Positions 8,600-15,229 of a stretch of DNA of 64,000 nucleotides are shown here, in pieces. Each line of letters begins with the position of its first letter. The stretch's first letter is position 1. Position numbers and translations under genes: made by a program. Origin of the DNA: Patulibacter minatonensis DSM 18081 (GTDB taxonomy: Bacteria > Actinomycetota > Thermoleophilia > Solirubrobacterales > Solirubrobacteraceae); contig NZ_KI912613.1 in assembly GCF_000519325.1 (NCBI RefSeq), positions 1,837,252 through 1,901,251 of the forward strand. Reading direction: 5' to 3'. The notes beneath the pieces are model-generated. The model had not been told where the DNA came from and ran no database searches. It saw nothing but the letters and a program-made list of their open reading frames with translations.

Positions 8600-8973
8600 C
8601 GGCCACTCCTGTCGACCCGTCCTGCGACCCGGGTCTGGGATCTTACGAAACGATCGGTTACAGTCACTCGGGGGACATTCATAGCACCCAGACGACGAAA
8701 ACGGGCCATCTGTGGAATCACCGTTTTTCTTTCTCGCGCTCCGGACGGTGGAGTCCCCGACGTCATGCACGCCACCCGAGGGCCATGTGACGACCAGAGC
8801 GGACCAGCACCAGGGCGGTGAGCACGGGCGGGTCATCGCCGTCCACGGGGCGCGGTTCGCGGCCGCGCTGCTCGCCGGGCACGCGCCGGCGCGCGAGGGC
8901 CATTGACGAGCGGCCCGGTGGGAGCCACGCCCGGTTTGCCGGGATCGGGCGCGCGGGCCTCTACAGTGTCCTC
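8600..8973. other. divergent intergenic region
   Basis: 374 bases between the GMC gene (leftward) and a small membrane-protein gene (rightward). The left end holds the GMC ribosome binding site, promoter and operator (8639-8667). The right end holds the -10 box TACAGT at 8962-8967, six bases before the ATG of the next gene. The middle has a short A/T-rich patch near 8690-8735. I see no convincing gene in it. Confidence 0.6.
8639..8667 (-). promoter_or_regulatory. promoter of the GMC oxidoreductase with operator in the spacer
   Basis: On the minus strand the -10 box TAAGAT is at 8645-8640, and GTGACT (8667-8662) or TGACTG (8666-8661) is a candidate -35. The spacer (8647-8661, plus-strand GAAACGATCGGTTAC) matches the 15-mer at 3191-3205 in 13 of 15 positions. 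A palindrome placed between -35 and -10 is the usual position for a repressor operator. Confidence 0.6.
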
Positions 8974-9444
8974 ATGCCGTCGCTGCTGCTCCAGGCGGTG
9001 CTGACGGTCGCCGGCTCCGGCGTCGTCGTGTGTCTTCTGGCCACCGGGTGCGCCGCGCCCTGGCGGTCGCGTCTCCTCGTCCTCGGCGGCCTCGTGGTCG
9101 CCGTCCCGGTGCTCGCGGGTGCGCTGTACGTCGCCTTCGGTGAGGCCGTGCACGTCTGGGACGCTCACCCTGACGCCGCGCGCTCCACGATGATCGTGCT
9201 CCTCGTCATCCTCGCGGTCGCGTCGATCGGTGCGCACGCCGTCCGCGACGGTGCGGCGCGTGACCATCTGGCCGACGAGGGGCCGGACGATGCGGGCGGT
9301 GACGGCGGTGGCGGGCAGCGTCCTTCGGATCCGGACCTGCCGCAGCGGCCCCCATCCGCCGGGCCGCGCGTCCCGGACGCCCCGTGGGGCGAGTTCGACG
9401 ACCTGCGTCGCCAGTGGGAACGGACGCCGGTCGGGCGTCGCTGA
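8974..9444 (+). CDS. small three-helix membrane protein
   Basis: 156 residues that I do not recognise. There are three likely transmembrane segments: around residues 4-27 (LLLQAVLTVAGSGVVVCLL), about 35-56 (LLVLGGLVVAVPVLAGALYV) and about 70-90 (TMIVLLVILAVASIG). A hydrophilic tail rich in Asp, Gly and Pro follows, ending PWGEFDDLRRQWERTPVGRR. ATG 8974 lies six bases after TACAGT, so translation is probably leaderless. A longer upstream reading frame exists but is Arg-rich and unlikely. The gene ends 115 bases before a strong terminator and the left island boundary. Confidence 0.6.
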   Translation: MPSLLLQAVLTVAGSGVVVCLLATGCAAPWRSRLLVLGGLVVAVPVLAGALYVAFGEAVHVWDAHPDAARSTMIVLLVILAVASIGAHAVRDGAARDHLADEGPDDAGGDGGGGQRPSDPDLPQRPPSAGPRVPDAPWGEFDDLRRQWERTPVGRR

Positions 9445-9559
9445 GCCGGGGCACTCCTTGGACGGAAAGCCGGAACGCAGCGCGACGCCGGAGCCCGGGG
9501 GACGAGGTCGCACGCTGAACGCCGCGCATCGCGGCCGGTTCGTCCGGTCGACGAGACAG

Positions 9560-9587
9560 CGAGGGCCCCGCGGTGGCGGGGCCCTCG
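9560..9587. terminator. strong hairpin at the left island boundary
   Basis: A perfect 12-bp stem, CGAGGGCCCCGC (9560-9571) and GCGGGGCCCTCG (9576-9587), with a GGTG loop. It overlaps the start of the tRNA-derived direct repeat. Its layout (stem directly followed by TCCTAGGTGG and the tRNA 3' end) matches the hairpin at 24618-24645, so it is probably the terminator of the original tRNA-Ala locus and also serves the small membrane-protein gene. Confidence 0.75.
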
Positions 9588-9637
9588 TCCTAGGTGGAGC
9601 TCGTCGGGCTCGAACCGACGACCTCCTGGGTGCGATC
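9584..9637 (-). repeat. tRNA-Ala 3' fragment, left direct repeat (att-like)
   Basis: 54 bases identical in 53 positions to 24642-24695, the 3' part of the intact tRNA-Ala(CGC) gene plus its downstream flank. The fragment covers the acceptor 3' strand, T arm, variable loop and part of the anticodon arm in the same orientation. Identity stops abruptly after 9637. The single difference, at 9602, would break the pair between positions 7 and 66, as expected for a copy free to decay. Confidence 0.88.
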
Positions 9638-10077
9638 ATGTGGTCACGGGTTGGCTACCCGGTGTACGCGCGATAAGACTCGAAACGACGACCCGGCAGC
9701 CCAGCTCGCAGTCGGTTCGTAGGGTCGGCATGCCTGTGACGAGTTCGGTGTCAGAACCCAACGGCGGCTCTGACGGTCGCCTGGATGCTCCGAGCCCGCC
9801 ACCGTTGCAAAGGGCGAAGCGTCGCTACGCCACAGGGCCGGTGTCTCCGGTTGAAAGCGCGGGGGGAGCGTCCGAGCACTCAGGCACGAAGGCCCGGACA
9901 GGTACCTGGGCTTCGACTGTCGCATTCCTCGCGAGAGATGGAGAGGCGCGGTTCCGTCGCATTCCTTGCGGAAGATGAAGAGGCGCGGTTCCATCGACAC
10001 CTCACGAATGGGCCGACCCCCTCGTGCGATGAGCCCTGGATTCAAGATCCGCTGGGCATCGTTGTCCGTCTGGCCGC
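9638..10077. other. gene-poor left end of the island
   Basis: 440 bases between the tRNA fragment and the WS/DGAT stop. The frames are partly open but encode nothing I recognise on either strand, and I see no integrase remnant. The only structure is a two-copy tandem repeat at 9921-9994. Confidence 0.6.
9921..9994. repeat. two-copy 37-bp tandem repeat
   Basis: Unit one is 9921-9957 and unit two 9958-9994, with 32 of 37 positions identical. Each unit starts CGCATTCCT and contains GAGGCGCGGTTCC. It lies 84 bases beyond the stop of WS/DGAT. Function unknown; it may be a duplication scar. Confidence 0.7.
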
Positions 10078-11475
10078 TTACTCGCGCAGCGTGGCCCGGC
10101 TCCCGGTCGGGGCGAGGGCCAGGATCTCGTCGAACGCCTCGACGAGGCAGCGGCGGAACGTCTCCGGCTCGGCGATCGCGGCCGCGTCGTGGTTGATCGT
10201 CACGCAGCACGTCGAGCCGTGGCTCATGAGGACGATCATCGCCGCGACGCCGGGGAGCGGCCCGAAGCCGTAGAGCCGGAGCACCTGGGCTCCGGCGACG
10301 AAGACCTCGGCGTCGCGGATCCCGGGGATGTTGCTGGCCTGGACGTCGCTGGTGGACGTCATCTGCCGGACGGCGCGCGAGAGGACCGGGGTCGGCAGGC
10401 GGGCGAGCGCGGGGGAGAGCCCGTCGAGGGCCTCGATCGCGGGCTCCTTGCGGATCGCCCGGACGACCGACCGGATCGCGAGCATCCGCTCCGTGGGGTC
10501 GGCGATGCCGGTCGGGGCGCTCAGGCGCGCGGCCGCGAAGCGGTTGCCGCCCGACGTCTCCTCCGGTCGGCGGATGGAGATCGGGATCGAGAGGGGAAGT
10601 TCGTCGACGGGGCGCCCGAGCGCCTCGTGGTACCGGGCGAAGGCGCCGGAGACCGCGGCGAGGTAGGCGTCGTTCAGCGATGCGCCGGCCTGCTTGGCGG
10701 CCGCGGAGAGCCCGGGGAGCGGGACGTCGAGGGCGATGAACCGCCACGTGCCGCTGCGCTCGGCCAGCTCGGGCGACGGGGTCGCCGAGACGGGCCCGAG
10801 GACGCGCCGGAGCGACGCCACGTAGCCGACCGTCCGGGCGGGGTGCAGCGCCGCCCGGCCGGTGCCGCGGAGCAGACCGACCCCGCGGCCGACCAGGGCG
10901 AGCTCGCGGCGCACCGCCGACCGGAGCACGTTCGGGCGCCGCGGCTCCGGCGGGGCGGGCTGGGGCTTGCCCGCGTTGTGCTCGCGCTGCCGGGAGTGCA
11001 GGCCGGCGAACAGCTGCACGCCCGCCGCACCGTCGAGCGTGGCGTGGTGCATCTTCAGGAGGTACGCCGCCCGGCCGCCGCGGAGCCCGGTCAGGAGCAG
11101 GGCCTCCCAGGGCGGGCGCGCCGGCTCGAAGGCGGTCTGCGCGACGGTCGCGGCGCGGTCGAGGACGTCCTGCCACGTGCCGTCCGGCATCTCCGCGCGG
11201 AAGACGTGGTGGCGTAGGTCGAAGTCCCGGTCGTCGACCCAGGCCGGGTAGCCGAGCGGCCCGTCGACGACCCGCTGCCGGAACCGCGGCACCATCCGGC
11301 TGCCCCAGTCGTGGGCGGCCGAGAAGCGCTCCCACTCCGGGGCGCGGTCGAGCTCCTCGACGGCCATGATCGTGGAGCTGAGCGCGGGGTCGGCCTCGGC
11401 CTTCCACATCACCGCCTCGATGGCGTTGAACCCCGGGCTGCCCCAGTCCATCGGCGTGTCGGTGCGATCGGTCAT
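10078..11475 (-). CDS. WS/DGAT wax ester synthase / diacylglycerol acyltransferase (island copy)
   Basis: 465 residues, the normal length for bacterial WS/DGAT. These enzymes move an acyl group from acyl-CoA to a fatty alcohol (wax ester) or diacylglycerol (triacylglycerol). The catalytic motif HHxxxDG is present as MHHATLDGAAG near residue 142. Other family blocks are the N-terminal FNAIEAVMWKAEAD, SRMVPRFRQRV, SLNDAYLAAVSGAF and DVQASNIPGI, ending with CCVTINHDAAA. The start ATG 11475 has AGGGAG about 12 bases upstream. A clear paralogue lies on the chromosome at 59630-61039. Next to CYP153 and acyl-CoA synthetase it can store alkane-derived acyl groups as neutral lipid. Confidence 0.92.
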   Translation of the reverse strand: MTDRTDTPMDWGSPGFNAIEAVMWKAEADPALSSTIMAVEELDRAPEWERFSAAHDWGSRMVPRFRQRVVDGPLGYPAWVDDRDFDLRHHVFRAEMPDGTWQDVLDRAATVAQTAFEPARPPWEALLLTGLRGGRAAYLLKMHHATLDGAAGVQLFAGLHSRQREHNAGKPQPAPPEPRRPNVLRSAVRRELALVGRGVGLLRGTGRAALHPARTVGYVASLRRVLGPVSATPSPELAERSGTWRFIALDVPLPGLSAAAKQAGASLNDAYLAAVSGAFARYHEALGRPVDELPLSIPISIRRPEETSGGNRFAAARLSAPTGIADPTERMLAIRSVVRAIRKEPAIEALDGLSPALARLPTPVLSRAVRQMTSTSDVQASNIPGIRDAEVFVAGAQVLRLYGFGPLPGVAAMIVLMSHGSTCCVTINHDAAAIAEPETFRRCLVEAFDEILALAPTGSRATLRE

Positions 11476-11754
11476 GCGGGTCGGGCTCCCTCTAGTGAGG
11501 TTCGTCGTTCGGATCGCGAGCGTGTGGCTGTTCCGAACGGCGGGGTCCACGCGGGGCAGCTCGTCGAGCGCGATCGCCCTTCGACGAACATGGGACGGTT
11601 GACGCGTCCCACGTCGGTCTGCCGTCGCCTCGTGATCGGTGTCTCCGACGCAGTCGACGCCCGCAGCGTCGAGGGGTCCCCGGGGGAAGGGAGCACCGTG
11701 TCCGGCGCGCTGGCTTGATCGTTGCGCGCCGGTAGCGCGTCAGACGGCACGTGC

Positions 11755-12237
11755 TCAGTGTCCATCCGATCCTTCGATCAGGTGGTAGAGAGCGGTCGCG
11801 ACGCACGCTGGTTTCCGGGTGCCTTGAATCTCGAAGGTCAGCGCGAGACGGATCTGACCGACGTTGTCCTTGATCTGCGCGTCGCTGACGACGACGTGCA
11901 ACCGAATACGGCTGTTCACCGGGACTGGGGCAAGGAACCTGAGTCGGTCGATTCCGGAGTTCTGTGCCTTCTCGTAGCCCGAGAGGTCCAAGATGTCCGC
12001 GAGCATGGCGGGCGCGAGTGCGAGCGTCAGAAAGCCGTGCGCGATCGGGCCTTCGAACGCCGTCGACGCGGCTCGCTCGTCAATCCGTTGCCGGGTTCCG
12101 GTCGCTTCTGCGAATGCGTCGACCTTGGCCTGGGTGACCGACACCCATCGGCTTACACCGAGCTCCTTCCCGGTGTAGTCGATCAGCTCTCCGATGGAGA
12201 GCTGAGCCGGAACGGCGTGGTCGTTGGTTGTCGTCAT
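11755..12237 (-). CDS. MaoC-like hydratase-fold protein lacking the catalytic Asp/His
   Basis: 160 residues with the hot-dog fold of the Rv0130/NodN-type (R)-enoyl-CoA hydratases: WVSVTQAKVDAFAEATG, then GPIAHGFLTLALAP, RLRFLAPVPVNSRIR and KPACVATALY. Active members have D-x-Q-W-I-H-x-D-x-E-R-A after the ATG tripeptide. Here the segment reads ATGTRQRIDERAA: the Asp is Thr, and the His lies in a two- to three-residue gap. The usual Asp/His dyad is therefore missing and hydratase activity is doubtful. The start is ATG 12237. The gene is transcribed with the island's minus-strand lipid genes. Confidence 0.82.
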   Translation of the reverse strand: MTTTNDHAVPAQLSIGELIDYTGKELGVSRWVSVTQAKVDAFAEATGTRQRIDERAASTAFEGPIAHGFLTLALAPAMLADILDLSGYEKAQNSGIDRLRFLAPVPVNSRIRLHVVVSDAQIKDNVGQIRLALTFEIQGTRKPACVATALYHLIEGSDGH

Positions 12238-12488
12238 ATCGTGGGCCTCTTGGCGGGGGAGGGCTGGCGGATGGCCGGGTCTCGGGTGTTCCGGGCCACT
12301 CCCGTGTGGAAGGGCGAGCGGGGCTTGTGGCGCGCAGCGGTGAGCCCTGGGCCTGCGGCGTGTTCTTGGGGCTCGCTGCCTGCGACGCGGAAGAGCGCGG
12401 ACCACCAGAGCCCGCCGGCCGGGTGCGGTTCTCGAACGGGAACGCGTGTCCGCCACGCTCCGGGGGGCGACGTACGCGCCGTGGTCAT

Positions 12489-12587
12489 CTAGACGTACGT
12501 CAGCATCGAGTAGCCGAAATACCCGATGCCGCCCACCATCGCGACCATCATCATCACCAACGAGCCGTAGCTCTCCCGTTCACGCAC
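12489..12587 (-). CDS. 32-residue hydrophobic microprotein
   Basis: A GTG at 12587 opens a 33-codon frame ending at TAG 12489. It begins five bases after the TGA of the AMP-binding protein upstream, so translational coupling is likely. The product has a short charged N-terminus (VRERESYG) followed by one transmembrane stretch of about 20 residues (MMMVAMVGGIGYFGYSMLTY). I do not recognise it. The spacing and the clear membrane segment argue for a real peptide; without homologues it stays tentative. Confidence 0.45.
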   Translation of the reverse strand: MRERESYGSLVMMMVAMVGGIGYFGYSMLTYV

Positions 12588-12592
12588 GCCGC

Positions 12593-13576
12593 TCAGCCCC
12601 GCAGCTCGGTCGGGCCCGAGGGAGCATCTGCGGGGCGGAGTCTGATCCGTCCGATCTCGGCCGGCGAAATGTTCTCCCCGAGGAGCCGAAGGACGAGTGC
12701 GTGAACGATCTGCGCGTTTGCGCGGACGAGGGGAAGAAGCAGCCCGTAGCGGTCTCCCTGGCCGAGTGACATGACCTTGGCGACCAGAGCGGTGGTCAGG
12801 CACTCGTGGTGCCTGAGCGTCGAGCCCTCGGAATTGATGGTTGCCCACGAGGTGCCGGCCGGCGCTCGGAGTGATTGGGGAGCCACGCGTGCTGGATGGG
12901 GTTCGGCGCTCAGGCGCAATGCGTCGAAGCCCAGTATTGGTCCGTCGTCATCGGCCGGGACGTCGAAGCCGATGAGGTGAAGGTCAGCTGCGAATGACGA
13001 GCGATGTTCCAACAACACGCTCAGGTCGCTCGTGTCAGCGATGACCGTCGCAGCACCGGCGTCGGCGATGACGTCGACGAGCTCCTGGCTCGACAGACCC
13101 GGGTTGACGGGGCGGAAGATCGCACCGAGCTCGACGATTGCGTGCCACGCCTCGAGGACTTGCGGCCGCACGCCGGACACGACCATCACGACGTCACCAC
13201 GCCGGACCCCGAACGCCTGCAGGCCGAGGGCGAGGGACCGGGCGCGACGTCGCAGCTCGGCGCAGGGCCACGCCACGCCACGCGCTCCACGGCCCGCGTC
13301 GACATGGGGAGCGCCGCCGGCGAGCGACCGCAGGTGCTCGGGAAGCATGTCGGCGTCGACCAGCGAGAAGGCGACCGGGAGTGACCGTCCCGCCGCGTGC
13401 AGGAACGACGTGGTCACGTCGTTTCGGCCCGGCGAGATGGGAGGCAGATCGAGGTGCTCGACGTTCCAACCGCGACGCTGCCGTCGAGAGGGGTGGCGGG
13501 TGTTCCAGCGGCATTCCGCGCCGTCGGACGTGTGGGGCCGCGCTGCTTCAGCGTCGCACGGGCGGTTACAGCGCAT
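12593..13576 (-). CDS. degenerate, C-terminally truncated AMP-binding (acyl-CoA ligase-like) protein
   Basis: 327 residues. From about residue 95 it follows the N-terminal half of acyl-CoA ligases: PCAELRRRARSLALGLQAFG, RRGDVVMVVSGVRPQVLEAW, LGAIFRPVNPGLS and LLPLVRANAQIVHAL. The P-loop that should read like YTSGTTGxPKG is degraded to ATINSEGSTLRHHE. The protein stops soon after, so the rest of the adenylation core and the C-terminal lid are missing. It follows the intact acyl-CoA synthetase by 15 bases with AGGAG before ATG 13576. The first ~45 residues look unnatural, and a downstream start is possible. Probably a decaying gene; a non-catalytic role cannot be excluded. Confidence 0.6.
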   Translation of the reverse strand: MRCNRPCDAEAARPHTSDGAECRWNTRHPSRRQRRGWNVEHLDLPPISPGRNDVTTSFLHAAGRSLPVAFSLVDADMLPEHLRSLAGGAPHVDAGRGARGVAWPCAELRRRARSLALGLQAFGVRRGDVVMVVSGVRPQVLEAWHAIVELGAIFRPVNPGLSSQELVDVIADAGAATVIADTSDLSVLLEHRSSFAADLHLIGFDVPADDDGPILGFDALRLSAEPHPARVAPQSLRAPAGTSWATINSEGSTLRHHECLTTALVAKVMSLGQGDRYGLLLPLVRANAQIVHALVLRLLGENISPAEIGRIRLRPADAPSGPTELRG

Positions 13577-13591
13577 GAGTAGTCCTGCTCC

Positions 13592-15118
13592 TCACGCGGA
13601 GGTCGGCTGTCGCGGAACAACGATCTCGCGCTTGAGGATCTTGCCCGTCGGCCCCTTCGGGAGCGCGTCGACGATCCACACGTGGCGCGGGTACTTGTAC
13701 GCGGCGACCTGGCCCTTGACGTACTCCTGCAGCTCGTCGGGCGTCACCGACTGGCCGTCCTTCAGCCCGACGGCGGCGGCGATCTCCTCGCCGAGCTCCT
13801 CGTGCGGTACGCCGATCACGGCGGCCTCGGCGACGGCGGGATGCTCGTAGAGGACCTCCTCGATCTCGCGCGGGTAGACGTTGTAGCCGCCGCGGATGAT
13901 GAGGTCCTTCTTGCGGTCGACGATGAAGTAGAAGTCGTCCTCGTCGACCTTCGCCATGTCGCCCGTGGAGAACCAGCCGTCCTCGGAGATCGCCTTCGCC
14001 GTGGCCTCCGGGTTCTTCCAGTAGCCCTTCATGACGTTCGGGCCCTTGACCTGGAGCTCGCCGACCTCGCCGACGCCGACGACCTCGCCGTCGTCGTTCA
14101 CGAGCCGCAGCTGCACGTCGTCGACCGCGACGCCGATCGAGCCCGGCTTCAGCGGCAGGTCGACCCGGCTGAACGACGCGACCGGCGAGGTCTCCGACAG
14201 GCCATAGCCCTCGAGGATCGGGGCGTCGAACGCTTTCTCGATGCCGCGCAGCACCTCGATGGGCAATGCCGAGCCGCCGGACACGAACAGCCGCAGTGAA
14301 CTGGTGTCGAACTTGGTGCGTCCTGGGTGGTTCAGAACGGCACCGTGCATCGTCGGGACGCCCATGAAGATCGAGACGCTGTCGCGCTCGATGATGTCCA
14401 GGGCCATCGTCGGGTCAAACCTGGGCAGCAGCGTGATCTCCGAGCCTGAGGCGACCGAGACGTTCAGCGTGCAGGTCTGACCAAAGACGTGGAAGAACGG
14501 GAGGCCACCGAAGAACACGTCCTCTTTGGTGGGCTGAAACAGCCCGATCGAGGCGTCGACGTTGGAACCGATCGATCCGTGGGTGAGCTCCGCGCCCTTC
14601 GGCTGGCCGGTCGTCCCCGACGTGTAGAGCACCACCGCGGTGTCGTCCCTGTCCTTGTGCGCGACGCCCTCCACTGGCGTCGCCGCCGCGGTCCGCTTCG
14701 CGATGTCCTCCGGCTCGACGAGCAGCACCTGCGCGTCGATCTCCGCCTGCTCGGCCCCGCCCTCGGCGGACTCGGCGAAGCCGTGCCAGGCCAGGAGCAG
14801 CTTCGCGCCCGAGTCGTCCAGGTAGTAGGCGACCTCGCGCTTCGAGAGCAGCGGGTTCATCGGCACGACGACCGCCCCGAGCCGCAGCGCGCCGTAGTAC
14901 GCGAGCGGGAAGTGCGGCGTGTTGGGCAGCATGATCCCGACGCGGTCGCCGGGCTCCACGCCGAGGTCCTTCAGGAGGCCGGCGACCCGCTGGCTGCCGG
15001 CGTCCAGCGCGCCGTACGGGACGGCGGCGTCGTCGAGGCGGATCGCGATGCGCTCGAAGAACTTCGCGGCGGAGGTGGTCAGGAGCGTCGCGAGATTCGC
15101 GTTCGAGACAGCGGTCAT
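13592..15118 (-). CDS. long-chain fatty-acid CoA ligase
   Basis: 508 residues, a complete ANL-superfamily acyl-CoA synthetase that activates fatty acids with ATP and CoA. Motifs in order: the P-loop VVLYTSGTTGQPKGAELTH, LPFFHVFGQT, EGYGLSETSP, WFSTGDMAKVDEDDF, then the hinge and lid segment DRKKDLIIRGGYNVYPREIE, with the catalytic Lys in PKGPTGKILKRE. The start is ATG 15118. It lies 111 bases after the GMC oxidoreductase on the same strand. In the island it would turn fatty acids from alkane oxidation into acyl-CoA for beta-oxidation or for WS/DGAT. Confidence 0.94.
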   Translation of the reverse strand: MTAVSNANLATLLTTSAAKFFERIAIRLDDAAVPYGALDAGSQRVAGLLKDLGVEPGDRVGIMLPNTPHFPLAYYGALRLGAVVVPMNPLLSKREVAYYLDDSGAKLLLAWHGFAESAEGGAEQAEIDAQVLLVEPEDIAKRTAAATPVEGVAHKDRDDTAVVLYTSGTTGQPKGAELTHGSIGSNVDASIGLFQPTKEDVFFGGLPFFHVFGQTCTLNVSVASGSEITLLPRFDPTMALDIIERDSVSIFMGVPTMHGAVLNHPGRTKFDTSSLRLFVSGGSALPIEVLRGIEKAFDAPILEGYGLSETSPVASFSRVDLPLKPGSIGVAVDDVQLRLVNDDGEVVGVGEVGELQVKGPNVMKGYWKNPEATAKAISEDGWFSTGDMAKVDEDDFYFIVDRKKDLIIRGGYNVYPREIEEVLYEHPAVAEAAVIGVPHEELGEEIAAAVGLKDGQSVTPDELQEYVKGQVAAYKYPRHVWIVDALPKGPTGKILKREIVVPRQPTSA

Positions 15119-15124
15119 CGAGTT

Positions 15125-15168
15125 CTCAATCGTTGAGGGAGGGAACGAAACGGCTCTCGCGCGAGAGC
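15125..15168. promoter_or_regulatory. two palindromes in front of the acyl-CoA ligase gene
   Basis: CTCAATCGTTGAG at 15125-15137 is a perfect 5-bp dyad with a 3-base centre, seven bases before the ligase start. GCTCTCGCGCGAGAGC at 15153-15168 is a perfect 16-bp palindrome. Both lie in the GMC-ligase gap and could be regulator sites or RNA structure controlling the ligase relative to the upstream GMC gene. Confidence 0.45.
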
Positions 15169-15229
15169 GCGAGGCGCACGCGGGGGAGAGGGCGACCAGA
15201 CGTGCCGACGCTCTCCCGGGGGCCGCGGG

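Noticed and set aside
9644-10077. Possible integrase remnant next to the left repeat
   Set aside because: Translations of both strands show no tyrosine-recombinase (RHxRY) or serine-recombinase motif.
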